From Methylophilus sp. 14 (lineage in GTDB: Bacteria; Pseudomonadota; Gammaproteobacteria; Burkholderiales; Methylophilaceae), in assembly GCF_015354345.1 (NCBI RefSeq), contig NZ_JADKYS010000002.1:372001-436000 (forward strand): a stretch of 64,000 nucleotides of DNA, given 5' to 3'. Both the position numbers and the translations under genes were made by a program. Shown in pieces: positions 16,065 to 25,057 of this stretch (position 1 is its first letter; every line of letters starts with the position of its first letter). Under the pieces are notes generated by a model, which ran no database searches, had not been told where the DNA came from, and was given only the letters and a program-made list of their open reading frames with translations.

Positions 16065-16574
16065 ATGAAACCGACACATCCTTTAAAACGCTGGTTAAAG
16101 CATGCCTGGAGTCATCCAAGACATGTGAACGCGTTGTTCTCTCACCAGGCACTCGGGCACATAGAGCAAGCGATTGCGCAAAGCGAGCGTCACCACGCAG
16201 GTGAAATTCGCGTCGTGATTGAATCTGGTTTACCTGCGTATGCTATTCTTCGAGGCTTAAAACCGCGGCAACGCGCAATCAATTTGTTTGGCCATTTCAA
16301 TATCTGGGATACCGAACACAATAATGGCGTGCTGATTTATTTGTTGCTGGCTGACCACGATGTTGAAATTGTGGCCGACCGTGGCATACACCGGCACGTC
16401 GGAGACGCAGGCTGGCAACAAATCTGCCAGCAAATGGAAGGGATATTCAGAAGTGGGCAGTTTGAAGCAGGTGTGGTGCATGGCATACAAGCGATTGGCG
16501 AACAACTGGCTGCGCACTTTCCGCCCGAAGCCGTACCTCGTAACGAACTTTCCAACCGCGTCCTCATTCTCTAG
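16065..16574 (+). CDS. TPM-domain protein, short cytosolic-type paralogue
   Basis: A 169-residue protein with no signal peptide and one TPM domain: HIEQAIAQSERHHAGEIRVVIE, LFGHFNIWDTEHNNGVLIYLLLADHDVEIVADRGIH and FRSGQFEAGVVHGIQAIGEQL. It begins 10 bp after the larger TPM gene and completes the LemA-TPM-TPM cluster. No ribosome-binding site is visible, so translation may be coupled. Its 3' part overlaps the possible start region of the next frame. Confidence 0.87.
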   Translation: MKPTHPLKRWLKHAWSHPRHVNALFSHQALGHIEQAIAQSERHHAGEIRVVIESGLPAYAILRGLKPRQRAINLFGHFNIWDTEHNNGVLIYLLLADHDVEIVADRGIHRHVGDAGWQQICQQMEGIFRSGQFEAGVVHGIQAIGEQLAAHFPPEAVPRNELSNRVLIL

Positions 16575-17190
16575 CGCTCGCATACTCAGCTTGTTCGTGT
16601 GCCTGTTCATGGGCGCGCCAGCACACGCTGACCTGAATGATATCTACCGTATTTACCACACCAAGCCTGCGCTGACTGCCTTTGAGATTTGCCAGGGCGG
16701 AGGTTGTGTACAGTCCGACATCCTGCAACTGACCGAGGCAGAGTGGGACAATGTGGTGCAGATATTTTCGCCGCTGCCAGCCAATGCAGACGCCGAACGT
16801 GAGGCGATTTCAAAGGCCATCGGTGTGCTCGAAGACATGGTGGGCACCAAGATTGGGACCACCGCCGACCGTGCAGGCACCTTCAACAATAGTGACTACC
16901 TGCATCAGCAAGACTGCAACGACGAAGCCATCAATAGCACGACCTATATGCGCCTGATGCAACAGGCCGGTTTGATCCGCTTTCACGAGATTCTGGATAC
17001 CCGCACCCGCAAGTTCTTCTTTACCGGCTGGCCACACAGTACGGCCGCCATCCGTGAGCAAGCCACCAAGGCTGAATATGCCGTTGATAGCTGGTTCTAC
17101 GATAACGGCTTTCCAGCCACAGTCTTACCCATGGCAACATGGAAAGAGGGCTATATCCCGACCGACAGTCCCATCCTTGAGCGCAAATAA
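16480..17190 (+). CDS. Secreted protein of unknown function, start uncertain
   Basis: I do not recognise a named domain. The frame encodes a hydrophobic stretch (ARILSLFVCLFMGAPAHA) that looks like a signal peptide, then about 185 residues of mature protein with CQGGGC, a QQDC cysteine and TRKFFFTGWPH. The hydrophobic stretch begins just past the TPM stop at 16574, so the usual ATG is missing. ATG 16480 (overlapping TPM by 95 bp, giving a long leader) or TTG 16591 / GTG 16597 (very short leaders) are the options. The mature region is convincingly protein-like. Confidence 0.6.
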   Translation: MAYKRLANNWLRTFRPKPYLVTNFPTASSFSSARILSLFVCLFMGAPAHADLNDIYRIYHTKPALTAFEICQGGGCVQSDILQLTEAEWDNVVQIFSPLPANADAEREAISKAIGVLEDMVGTKIGTTADRAGTFNNSDYLHQQDCNDEAINSTTYMRLMQQAGLIRFHEILDTRTRKFFFTGWPHSTAAIREQATKAEYAVDSWFYDNGFPATVLPMATWKEGYIPTDSPILERK

Positions 17191-17226
17191 AAGCTGAACA
17201 AGTGGGCGGCGAGCAAGCCTTAAAAC

Positions 17227-18036
17227 CTAGCGGCGTGACCGCGCCAGCAACAAGCTTATCCCTGCCAGTAACAAAGCGACACTATCAGGCTCTGGCACCG
17301 CGCTAGGCACATCAACAGGAATAATCGATCCAGGACTCACTGCCCAGGCGAACCAGGTGGTAGCATTTTTCATATATACCTCCTGATAGCCATAAGTGGC
17401 GAAAAACTCGAATGCGCCACTGGTGTCTGTGATTAGCTCCGTACCAGTCCAGTAAAATGATTGTACGTTGTTGAATGGGCTACCTATACCATAGCCTGAG
17501 CTGTGTACGCCACCAAATGGCTCTAGTCCTAGCTCCTTATAATAAAGCTCTGCAAATTCATCGTTAGGTGTTGTTCCGTTAGTCGCAGAGCTGTATCCGC
17601 AGTCGGTGCCACCCAAACTCCAGTTGCAGCCATCATTGCCAATATCAGTCACCGTAGGTAAGCGCCATTCATCACTGCCTGCATAGTTGATGGTGTTTAG
17701 GTAGTGAACAAAGGCCATGGCGCCCCACCATGAGGTCTCGCCCACATTGCTAAAGTCAGCGTTTGAAAGCGTATAAGGTGTACTACCAAAAGTGACGCCC
17801 GTATTTGCCGTAAGAATTGCATCCACCACTGTGCTATAGCCGCTATTGGAAATCATGGTGGAGAGCAAGTTAGCATCTTTTGTCCAGGTGACGTCACTAA
17901 TGCTACTGTAAAAAAGCTCGGTGTCCTCTGAGGTGTAGCTGACCAGTGCTGCATTGGCCTGAGTGCTAAAAGACAGCACAGTTAGAAGGCTGGCTGAAAA
18001 GAGGATTGAAGATGTACGATGAGTGAGTGCCAACAT
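17227..18036 (-). CDS. PEP-CTERM protein with DUF1566/Lcl C-terminal-like region
   Basis: A 269-residue exported protein. It has a signal peptide ending around TQANAAL, a central region typical of DUF1566 (WTKDANLL, FVHYLNTINYAGSDEWRLPT, FYWTGTE, FFATYGYQEVYMK) and a C-terminal exosortase tag (VPEPDSVALLLAGISLLLA then RSRR). It is probably exported and anchored or released at the cell surface. It is convergent with the preceding unknown gene, 36 bp apart. Confidence 0.87.
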   Translation of the reverse strand: MLALTHRTSSILFSASLLTVLSFSTQANAALVSYTSEDTELFYSSISDVTWTKDANLLSTMISNSGYSTVVDAILTANTGVTFGSTPYTLSNADFSNVGETSWWGAMAFVHYLNTINYAGSDEWRLPTVTDIGNDGCNWSLGGTDCGYSSATNGTTPNDEFAELYYKELGLEPFGGVHSSGYGIGSPFNNVQSFYWTGTELITDTSGAFEFFATYGYQEVYMKNATTWFAWAVSPGSIIPVDVPSAVPEPDSVALLLAGISLLLARSRR

Positions 18037-18264
18037 AGTTAATGCCTTTCTGTTGTTTGAGTCGTTAATTCAAGGACTTCTATGACATGTTGCAGGCCAC
18101 GCCCGCAAGCGGCTAAGCGGCCGATAGTTAATGTATATTAGTTTTGTATAAATGTAAAATATTGAACTTGCTTATCAGTGAGCTGTGTAGCGGTGGTTTG
18201 TTACTGACTAAGTGCTGGTTTAAGGCTAAAATCCTGCCTTTAGATTTCAATTCAATTTACTTTT

Positions 18265-19974
18265 ATGCGCGCCTCACAATTTTTCATTGCCACCCAGAAA
18301 GAAGCTCCATCGGACGCTGAACTCATCAGTCATAAACTCATGGTGCGTGCCGGGCTGATCAAAAAGCTCGGTAGTGGCTTGTATAGCTGGATGCCGCTGG
18401 GCTTGCGTGTGTTGCGCAAGGTTGAAAACATTGTGCGGGATGAAATGAACAAAGCGGGCGCGCTGGAATTGCTGATGCCAGCCGTACAGCCAAAAGAGTT
18501 GTGGGAAGAAACTGGCCGCTGGGCGGTGTTTGGTCCGCAAATGCTCAAGATTCAAGACCGTCACGAGCGTGATTTCTGTTTTGGCCCCACGCATGAAGAA
18601 GTGATTACTGACATCGCGCGCAAGGAAATCAGCAGCTACAAGCAGTTACCGCTTAATTTCTACCAGATCCAGACCAAGTTTCGTGACGAGATTCGTCCGC
18701 GTTTTGGCGTCATGCGCGCGCGTGAGTTCTTGATGAAAGATGCCTACTCTTTCCACACTAGCGCGGATTGTCTGGTGAATACCTACAACACCATGCACAC
18801 GGCTTACAGCAATGTGTTTACGCGTTTGGGTTTGAAGTTTCGCGCAGTGAAGGCTGACTCTGGCGCGATTGGTGGTGACGGTTCGCAAGAATTTCATGTG
18901 CTGGCAGACAGCGGCGAAGACGCGCTGGCTTATTGCGAGCAATCTGATTACGCGGCTAACGTTGAGTTGGCTGAGGCGGTTGCTACGGGTAGCCGTGCGG
19001 CAGCGACTGAAACCATGCGTGAGGTCGATACGCCTAAACAAACCACCTGTGAAGACGTCGCCAAGTTGCTGGAGGTGCCAGTGAGCAAAACCGTGAAATC
19101 CGTCGCACTGATGGTGGATGATGTGTTCACACTGGCATTGTTGCGTGGCGATCATCAACTCAACGAAGTGAAATTTGGCAAGGTGGATGGCGTACAAGAT
19201 TTCCGTCTGGCAACCGAAGAAGAAATCCGCGCCAAATTAAGCTGCCCACCAGGGTTTATTGGCCCGGTCGGCGTCAACGCCAATGTGCGCGTGGTGGCAG
19301 ATAGAACCGTTGCCCTGATGAGTGACTTTGTTTGTGGCGCCAATAAACCTAAGTTTCACCTGGCCGGGGTCAATTTTGGCCGCGACTTGCCAGAGCCAGC
19401 CGTGGTCGCTGATATCCGCAATGTGGTGACTGGGGATGCCAGCCCGGACGGCAAAGGCACTTTGGATTTATGCCGCGGGATTGAAGTGGGCCATATTTTC
19501 CAATTGCGCACCAAATATTCTGAAGCCATGCAGGCGACGTATCTGGACGAAAATGGTCAGACGCAAGTGATGGAAATGGGCTGTTATGGCATTGGCGTGT
19601 CACGGATTGTCGGCGCGGCCATTGAGCAGGGCAATGATGAAAAAGGCATTGTGTTCCCATTGAGCATGGCGCCATTCTCTGTGGTCATCTGCCCGATTGG
19701 CCTCGATAAGAGTGAAGCCGTGAAACAGGCGGCGTTTGACCTTTACGGCCAATTGCAGCAAGCAGGCGTAGACGTGTTACTGGATGATCGTGGCGAGCGC
19801 CCGGGTGTGATGTTTGCCGAAAGCGATCTCATGGGCATCCCGCACCGGGTGGTGATCGGTGACCGTGGTTTGGCTGAGGGTAAAGTCGAATACAAAGGCC
19901 GTACTGACGCTGAGGCACAAAACTTGCAAGTGTCTGAATGCGTAGCGTTTTTACGTGACAAACTTGGTCAGTAA
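18265..19974 (+). CDS. proS: Prolyl-tRNA synthetase
   Basis: A 569-residue class II aminoacyl-tRNA synthetase of the bacterial type. Motif 1-2 regions ([59 protein letters not shown]-like) are followed by the YbaK-like editing insertion (about residues 240-385), motif 3 ([17 protein letters not shown]) and the anticodon-binding domain. It attaches proline to tRNA-Pro and edits mischarged alanine. No ribosome-binding site is evident before the ATG. Confidence 0.95.
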   Translation: MRASQFFIATQKEAPSDAELISHKLMVRAGLIKKLGSGLYSWMPLGLRVLRKVENIVRDEMNKAGALELLMPAVQPKELWEETGRWAVFGPQMLKIQDRHERDFCFGPTHEEVITDIARKEISSYKQLPLNFYQIQTKFRDEIRPRFGVMRAREFLMKDAYSFHTSADCLVNTYNTMHTAYSNVFTRLGLKFRAVKADSGAIGGDGSQEFHVLADSGEDALAYCEQSDYAANVELAEAVATGSRAAATETMREVDTPKQTTCEDVAKLLEVPVSKTVKSVALMVDDVFTLALLRGDHQLNEVKFGKVDGVQDFRLATEEEIRAKLSCPPGFIGPVGVNANVRVVADRTVALMSDFVCGANKPKFHLAGVNFGRDLPEPAVVADIRNVVTGDASPDGKGTLDLCRGIEVGHIFQLRTKYSEAMQATYLDENGQTQVMEMGCYGIGVSRIVGAAIEQGNDEKGIVFPLSMAPFSVVICPIGLDKSEAVKQAAFDLYGQLQQAGVDVLLDDRGERPGVMFAESDLMGIPHRVVIGDRGLAEGKVEYKGRTDAEAQNLQVSECVAFLRDKLGQ

Positions 19975-20038
19975 TTAGAGGGCGTTAATCCCTCTGTTTT
20001 GCGCTTCTGGCGCGTGCATTTTTCTTAGAATAGATGGG

Positions 20039-20680
20039 ATGAAAAAAGTATTCTTTTTCTCTTTTGTGTGTGTGCTGATTGGCCTGTGTGCTTGGTCAGC
20101 CCCCACCATGGCTGGCAACCAGAAAGAGGAGCCGCTGGCCAATAGTGTCAAGGCGCTGATGCAAAAGTCTGTCAGCGACCTGGCGGCGCCGCGCCTATTG
20201 TTCGATTCCGAGCAAGCGGCGCAACTTTGGTTGCAAGAGATGTCCGCACGCCTGACCAAGCGCATTCCCGACGCACAATACCGCGAGGACTTCCTGAAAT
20301 CGGTTCATTACGAAGCTACGCGTGCAGGTCTGGATCCGCAGATGGTACTGGGCCTGATCCAGGTCGAAAGTGGCTTCAAAAAATATGCGGTGTCCAGTGT
20401 GGGTGCACGTGGCTATATGCAAGTGATGCCGTTCTGGGTAAAGTCGATCGGCACCAATGAACATAACCTGTTTGATATGCGTTTAAACCTGCGCTATGGC
20501 TGCACGATTTTGCGGCATTATCTGGACATTGAGCGTGGCGATTATTACCGCGCGCTTGGGCGTTATAACGGCAGCCTGGGCAAACCTGAATATCCGAATC
20601 TGGTGGTTGGGGCCTGGCGCAATCACTGGCATTATGTGTCAGCGCCAGAAACGCTTAAGCTGAATGTGGCGAGCCAGTGA
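20039..20680 (+). CDS. Lytic transglycosylase (SLT domain)
   Basis: A 213-residue secreted peptidoglycan lyase. The signal peptide runs to about PTMAGN; the SLT domain has the catalytic glutamate in GLIQVESGFKKYAVSSVGARG, then MQVMPFW, LFDMRLNLRYGCTILRHY and ALGRYNGSLG. It cleaves the MurNAc-GlcNAc bond with 1,6-anhydro formation. It is 64 bp after proS, ends at a strong terminator and may be co-transcribed with proS. Confidence 0.92.
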   Translation: MKKVFFFSFVCVLIGLCAWSAPTMAGNQKEEPLANSVKALMQKSVSDLAAPRLLFDSEQAAQLWLQEMSARLTKRIPDAQYREDFLKSVHYEATRAGLDPQMVLGLIQVESGFKKYAVSSVGARGYMQVMPFWVKSIGTNEHNLFDMRLNLRYGCTILRHYLDIERGDYYRALGRYNGSLGKPEYPNLVVGAWRNHWHYVSAPETLKLNVASQ

Positions 20681-20695
20681 TGTATCAGCCAAAAT

Positions 20696-20723
20696 AAAAA
20701 ACCGCGCAATCGCGCGGTTTTTT
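20696..20723 (+). terminator. Rho-independent terminator, works in both directions
   Basis: AAAAACCGCGC and GCGCGGTTTTTT surround a short AAT loop, with A and T tracts on each side. It lies between the convergent transglycosylase and propeller-like genes. Confidence 0.88.
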
Positions 20724-20743
20724 ATGGCCTGTTGGGACTTTGC

Positions 20744-21616
20744 TTATTTGACGACTTTAAAGCCGTAATAGGTGCCAAACTCACCTTCTGGCTCATGGTA
20801 GATAAACAGCATGCCGTTGGTATAGCCCAAGCCATTGAAGTGGTTTTGCGAGCGTAGCTTTATGGTCGCAGGCAGTGCACTTTTGCCAACAAACTGGCCA
20901 TTCAGGTCAAAAATCAGCACGGCTTTATGGTCAACATCGAGCAGGGCTAACTCATTGCCCGCCACACCAGTAAACGCAATGTAATGATCACTCACGTCGT
21001 CATGTGCCACTTGGGCCTTGGCAAAGTCGAGTTTGATTTCTTGCAGTTTTTCACGCTGTTTGGCATCGACGACAAATACCAGGTTGCCTCTGTCCTGTTT
21101 GGCATAATAATGCTTGCTGGCCGGGTCGTAGCTAGGCATGGTGCCTGCATCGCCAAACGCAGGGTTAAACTGCGCCACCTCGCCCGAGGTCCCCAGCAGC
21201 TCGCCTTTGTCACCCACATCCAGACTGTAAATGCCGGTGTTAGGTGAAAAGCCTACGGCGCTGGAAATGTTATAGGTAATGGTTTCCAGCTTGCCGGAGT
21301 TGGGGTTGTAGTACAGCGAGCGGTTGTCGTAACCCGGTTTGGCCGAGTTGACGTAACTGCCGTCTGCCGCAAACGCATGCACCTCAGACTTTGAAATTGG
21401 CGCCTCGAACTCGCTGCCCATGGGGGCCAGACCACCATCGGCAATGTAATAGTGTTGATTGCTGGGCAGGTAGGCCACTGACATTGGGCGTGTGGTCGGT
21501 TTCTTTACCAGGGGTATTTTCACGCCGACTTCTGCCTCAGGCAGAATCTCAGCATGGGCGATGAGCGTCAGGCAAGAGAGTGCCAGTGCGCTCAGCGTTT
21601 TTGGGGTGAATTGCAT
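20744..21616 (-). CDS. Periplasmic beta-propeller-like protein of unknown function
   Basis: A 290-residue protein with a signal peptide (LSALALSCLTLIAHA). The rest is made of repeating strand-turn units such as HYYIADGG, HAFAADGSYV, IYSLDVGDKGEL, LVFVVDAKQREKL, LALLDVDHKAVLIFDLNGQFVG. This pattern suggests a YVTN/NHL-type propeller, but I cannot name the family. No catalytic residues are apparent. It is adjacent to queA without an obvious functional link. Confidence 0.7.
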   Translation of the reverse strand: MQFTPKTLSALALSCLTLIAHAEILPEAEVGVKIPLVKKPTTRPMSVAYLPSNQHYYIADGGLAPMGSEFEAPISKSEVHAFAADGSYVNSAKPGYDNRSLYYNPNSGKLETITYNISSAVGFSPNTGIYSLDVGDKGELLGTSGEVAQFNPAFGDAGTMPSYDPASKHYYAKQDRGNLVFVVDAKQREKLQEIKLDFAKAQVAHDDVSDHYIAFTGVAGNELALLDVDHKAVLIFDLNGQFVGKSALPATIKLRSQNHFNGLGYTNGMLFIYHEPEGEFGTYYGFKVVK

Positions 21617-21673
21617 ATCTCCGTCATCCTGTTTTTTATTGGTGATTGATAGATTCTATTTTAACGTGCAAGT

Positions 21674-22714
21674 TTAAGATTTTGCTGACGGCAAACGCGT
21701 AATCAGCATGGCATCGCCATAACTGAAAAAGCGGTAAGACTGATCAATCGCATGTGCATAAGCCTTACGCATCAAATCATAGCCGCCAAAGGCAGACACC
21801 AGCATCATCAAAGTGCTTTTCGGCAGGTGAAAGTTCGTGATCAGCCTGTCGACCAATTTGAACTCAAATCCTGGGGTGATGAAGATATTGGTATCGCCAT
21901 GATGCGCAAACAGTTTGCCCACATGCGCCGCACTTTCCAGCGTACGTAGCGAAGTGGTCCCCACAGCCGTCACGCGCTTGCCGTTGGCGCGCGCATGCAA
22001 AATCGTGCTAATGGTTTCTTCAGGCAAATGGTAAACCTCGCTATGCATATGATGCTCGGCAATATTGTCGACTTTCACCGGTTGAAACGTCCCAGCGCCC
22101 ACATGCAATGTCACGTAGCGTACATGCACGCCCTTGTTGATAAGCGCCTGTAACAAGGCTTCATCAAAATGCAGGCCTGCCGTTGGTGCCGCCACCGCGC
22201 CCGCGTGCTTGGCAAACACGGTTTGATAACGCGTATCATCTGCGGCATCCGCCTTGTGCTCAATATAAGGCGGCAATGGCAACTGACCATATTGTTCCAA
22301 AAAGTCATACCAGGACTCATTGCCCAACAGGCGGATATGGAACATGTCAGCATGCCTGCCTAACACCTCGGACTGATAATCGCCCGATAAGTGCAGCAAG
22401 CTACCCGCTTTGGGCGAACGTGAAGACTTGATTTGCGCATAAGCCTCATGCTCAGACAGCACGCGGTCTATCATCACCTCAATCTGGCCGCCGGTCGCCT
22501 TTTGCCCAAACAGCCTGGCTTTGATCACTTTAGTGTCATTAAGCACCAATACATCGCCTGCTTCAAAGTGATCGGCAATCTGGCGGAAATAATTATCCTG
22601 TATGCTTTGCCCTATCGCATTGACCTCGAGCAGGCGACTTTCTGAGCGATTCGGCAGTGGATGTTGTGCAATCAGGTGTTGTGGAAGATAAAAATCGAAA
22701 TCTAGAGTTTTCAT
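21674..22714 (-). CDS. queA: S-adenosylmethionine:tRNA ribosyltransferase-isomerase
   Basis: A 346-residue enzyme transferring and isomerising the ribosyl group of SAM to preQ1-tRNA in queuosine synthesis. Signatures include DFDFYLPQHLIAQHP, RSESRLL, LVLNDTKVIKARLFG, AAPTAGLHFDEALL, YVTLHVGAGTFQPV and TNFHLPKSTLMMLVSAF. Length is typical. It is divergent from tRNA-Leu. Confidence 0.95.
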   Translation of the reverse strand: MKTLDFDFYLPQHLIAQHPLPNRSESRLLEVNAIGQSIQDNYFRQIADHFEAGDVLVLNDTKVIKARLFGQKATGGQIEVMIDRVLSEHEAYAQIKSSRSPKAGSLLHLSGDYQSEVLGRHADMFHIRLLGNESWYDFLEQYGQLPLPPYIEHKADAADDTRYQTVFAKHAGAVAAPTAGLHFDEALLQALINKGVHVRYVTLHVGAGTFQPVKVDNIAEHHMHSEVYHLPEETISTILHARANGKRVTAVGTTSLRTLESAAHVGKLFAHHGDTNIFITPGFEFKLVDRLITNFHLPKSTLMMLVSAFGGYDLMRKAYAHAIDQSYRFFSYGDAMLITRLPSAKS

Positions 22715-22770
22715 AAATCAAAATTATGGTTATAATAGCTGTCTTTGAGATGTCCAACATTATATCCCAT

Positions 22771-22855
22771 GCCGGGATGGCGGAACTGGTAGACGCACTG
22801 GACTCAAAATCCAGCGCCGCAAGGCGTGCCGGTTCGATTCCGGCTCCCGGCACCA
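22771..22855 (+). tRNA. tRNA-Leu (anticodon CAA)
   Basis: An 85-nt class II tRNA with encoded CCA. Acceptor GCCGGGA pairs with TCCCGGC. The anticodon stem CTGGA/TCCAG holds loop CTCAAAA with anticodon CAA at 22805-22807. A long variable arm (GCGCCGCAAGGCGT) and the T-loop GGTTCGATTCC follow. It reads UUG leucine codons. Followed by a terminator hairpin that is duplicated 1.3 kb downstream. Confidence 0.97.
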
Positions 22856-22876
22856 AAAAGTACTTTAAATAGTACC

Positions 22877-22938
22877 GAAAAGACTCAAAACAGAATAAAT
22901 TTTAAAGGCTTAGATGAAAATCTAGGCCTTTTTTCATA
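22877..22938 (+). repeat. Left imperfect direct repeat with tRNA terminator
   Basis: Starts GAAAAGACTCAAA and continues into a terminator hairpin (AAGGCTTAGAT / ATCTAGGCCTT at 22904-22934, then T-run). The same layout with close sequence recurs at 24170-24230. It is the natural terminator of tRNA-Leu; the duplication suggests a target-site or attachment-site repeat. Confidence 0.75.
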
Positions 22939-23104
22939 TCGTACGGTCGCTTGATGTCCCCCGATTTACAAGGAGTGCTTAGGCGATAACAAAACTTACC
23001 CTCTTCTATCAGTATTGATAAACTTGTATTTGCAAAGTAAGCTACATGAAAATCAATATATTTTATTAGAAATATAGTTTTATTTAGGTTATAGGGGGAG
23101 GCGA

Positions 23105-23227
23105 ATGCGATATCTTTTGTTAGCTGCCATCTTTATTTCTTCTATAGATTGCTACGCTCACTCGGGTGGTGCCGACAAGAACGGTTGTCACCACGACAGG
23201 AAAATCGGCGGTTATCACTGCCACTAA
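23105..23227 (+). CDS. Small exported YHYH-type peptide
   Basis: A 40-residue frame preceded by a very strong site (GGGGGAGG). It has a short signal-like segment (MRYLLLAAIFISSIDCYA) followed by HSGGADKNGCHHDRKIGGYHCH, the His/Cys-rich motif found as a C-terminal module in secreted nuclease-like and YHYH-domain proteins. Here the motif stands alone. Metal binding is plausible from the His and Cys spacing. It lies inside the putative tRNA-linked insertion; base composition is AT-richer than the flanks. Confidence 0.7.
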   Translation: MRYLLLAAIFISSIDCYAHSGGADKNGCHHDRKIGGYHCH

Positions 23228-23346
23228 ACAACTTATATAGCTTTCTAGATACCCGCTAATTAGCCGGTATCTGTTCACTTGTGACATAAGGTATTTAAAA
23301 AAGGCAGGACTCACTATTCATAATTAGTTTCAGCAAGGGGAGAGGT

Positions 23347-24111
23347 ATGGCACTACCAAAGAAAGTAGTTGAGCGTTTAACACTAAACCTGAAGCGTTAC
23401 CAAACTATTCTGGCCGATGCCAAAAATCGCGACATCAGCGAATCAGATACCGTCGTGATCCTTGCTGACATGCTTGCTGAGTTGCTTGGTTATAAAAAAT
23501 ATCTGGAAATTACAACTGAGTTCGCAATACGCGGTACCTATGTTGATTTGGCTGTTAAGGTTGGGGATGATGTTAGGTTTTTAGTTGAAGTCAAAGCTAT
23601 CAACATTGATCTAAAAGAAAACCATGTTAAACAAGCTATTGATTACGGAGCGAACCACGGCATTGAGTGGGTGGTATTAACCAATGGCGCCGTCTGGCAG
23701 TTTTACAAGATTCACTTTGATAAGCCGATTGATAAATCATTAATCTTTGAAGTTGATCTTCTTCAAACCACAGCAAAAAATACACAGTTAATTGAGTGCT
23801 TTGGTAACCTAAGCCGTGAAGGTTTTACTCAGTCCAGCATGACCGCCTTCTATCAACAACAGCAAGCAACAAGCAAATATTCAATCGGCGCATTACTTAC
23901 TACAGAGGCTGTGCTATTAACCATCAAAAAAGAACTCAAGAAATTAAGTCCGACTTCAAAAATTGAAGATGATTTCTTAAAGAACCTCTTGCTGACGGAT
24001 GTGATTAAAAGAGAGTTGATCGAAGGGGAGCAAGCTACGGCAGCTATCGAACTAATTAAGAAATGTGCGAGGGCGCAGGCTCGTTTAAAAGCTAAGGCTG
24101 TTATCCAGTAA
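23347..24111 (+). CDS. HsdR-N-like PD-(D/E)XK nuclease-fold protein, stand-alone
   Basis: A 254-residue protein. Residues about 1-150 match the type I restriction R-subunit N-terminal fold: SDTVVILADMLAELLGYKKYLEITTEFAIR, then Asp67 in TYVDLAV and Glu81-Val-Lys83 in FLVEVKAI, giving an intact D...ExK active site, followed by QAIDYGANHGIEWVVLTNG. There is no helicase domain and no modification or specificity gene beside it. The C-terminal ~100 residues are helical. GGGGAGAGG lies just upstream. It could be a defence or mobile-element nuclease or a DNA-binding remnant. Confidence 0.8.
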   Translation: MALPKKVVERLTLNLKRYQTILADAKNRDISESDTVVILADMLAELLGYKKYLEITTEFAIRGTYVDLAVKVGDDVRFLVEVKAINIDLKENHVKQAIDYGANHGIEWVVLTNGAVWQFYKIHFDKPIDKSLIFEVDLLQTTAKNTQLIECFGNLSREGFTQSSMTAFYQQQQATSKYSIGALLTTEAVLLTIKKELKKLSPTSKIEDDFLKNLLLTDVIKRELIEGEQATAAIELIKKCARAQARLKAKAVIQ

Positions 24112-24169
24112 AGTGAGTGTGTTGAGAGGAGTATTGTTAGAGCAATTGTAGTGCTCTCAAGACAATGCG

Positions 24170-24230
24170 GAAAAGACTCAAAGTATAAGTAATTCAAAGG
24201 CCTAGATTTCCATCTAGGCTTTTTTATATG
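24170..24230 (+). repeat. Right imperfect direct repeat with terminator
   Basis: Second copy of the tRNA-Leu downstream sequence: GAAAAGACTCAAA, then a perfect hairpin AAGGCCTAGAT / ATCTAGGCTT (24196-24225) and a T-run. Together with 22877-22938 it brackets about 1.23 kb holding the two small genes above. Confidence 0.75.
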
Positions 24231-24271
24231 ATTCCGCGGTTGAGCTTGAGTTGCCTATTACTAGGCCCGAG

Positions 24272-25057
24272 CTAATTCTTAATAGCGATGAGATCTCGAT
24301 AGACATGCCAACTAGCATGCCCAACCACTGGCATGGTTAAGATCAATCCCAAGAAGTTGGTCGCCAGGCCAAAACCCACCAGGACGACAATACAGAATGC
24401 CCATAGCAGCATGGGTGCCGGGTTATGGGCGCAGGTGCGCAGGCTGGTGATGGCGGCTGTCCAGGCACTGGCGTTGCGGTCTAGCATGAGGGGCATGGCG
24501 ATGACGCTGATGCTGAAAATAAATGCGGCAAACACGGCGCCAGCAGAAAAATAAACGAATAGAAATGTAGGTTGTTTAAACGTGAATACGTTAATGACTA
24601 CGTCGGCAAAGGTTGGCAATGCACCGCTGAAATAATGCGCAAAGATGCTCATGGACAGGCGTGCCCAGGCTAAAAACACGAACACCAATAACACCGTGAA
24701 TAGCATCACGTTAAGCAGGTTGGGCATCCAGGCTGTTAGCGTCGGGCGTAAGGCGGGTGGCTCACCGGCTTCCAGGCGTCTGCTTAGGTCGTACAGGCCC
24801 ATTGCCAAAAAGGGGCCAAGCAGAAAGAAGCCAGTGGTTGACCCGGCCAGTAGCCAGTAGTTTTCGGCAAATATTGCATGGATGATGACACCCGTGGCGG
24901 CAAAGATGATGCCGTAAAAAAGGCTGGCGCGGCCGCCGAGGTGGATGTCAGTCACGCCTGCGTGTAGCCAGTCGAGAATGATATTGGCGTTGACATGGCG
25001 GATGGAGATGTCATCGTCAGCGCTGATTTTTGTTGCGCGTAGGTTGTGAATGCTCAT
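24272..25057 (-). CDS. DUF2189 membrane protein
   Basis: A 261-residue inner-membrane protein with about six hydrophobic segments. It matches DUF2189: WLHAGVTDIHLGGRASLFYG near the N-terminus, FFLLGPFLAMGLYDLSRRLEAGEPP in the middle, and PVVGHASWHVYRDLI at the end. Function unknown; it is often found near cytochrome oxidase genes in proteobacteria. It is divergent from the oxidase operon. Confidence 0.85.
   Translation of the reverse strand: MSIHNLRATKISADDDISIRHVNANIILDWLHAGVTDIHLGGRASLFYGIIFAATGVIIHAIFAENYWLLAGSTTGFFLLGPFLAMGLYDLSRRLEAGEPPALRPTLTAWMPNLLNVMLFTVLLVFVFLAWARLSMSIFAHYFSGALPTFADVVINVFTFKQPTFLFVYFSAGAVFAAFIFSISVIAMPLMLDRNASAWTAAITSLRTCAHNPAPMLLWAFCIVVLVGFGLATNFLGLILTMPVVGHASWHVYRDLIAIKN

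Noticed and set aside
22904-24225. A complete integrated phage or plasmid at tRNA-Leu
   Set aside because: Only about 1.3 kb lies between the direct repeats and no integrase, excisionase or replication gene is visible.
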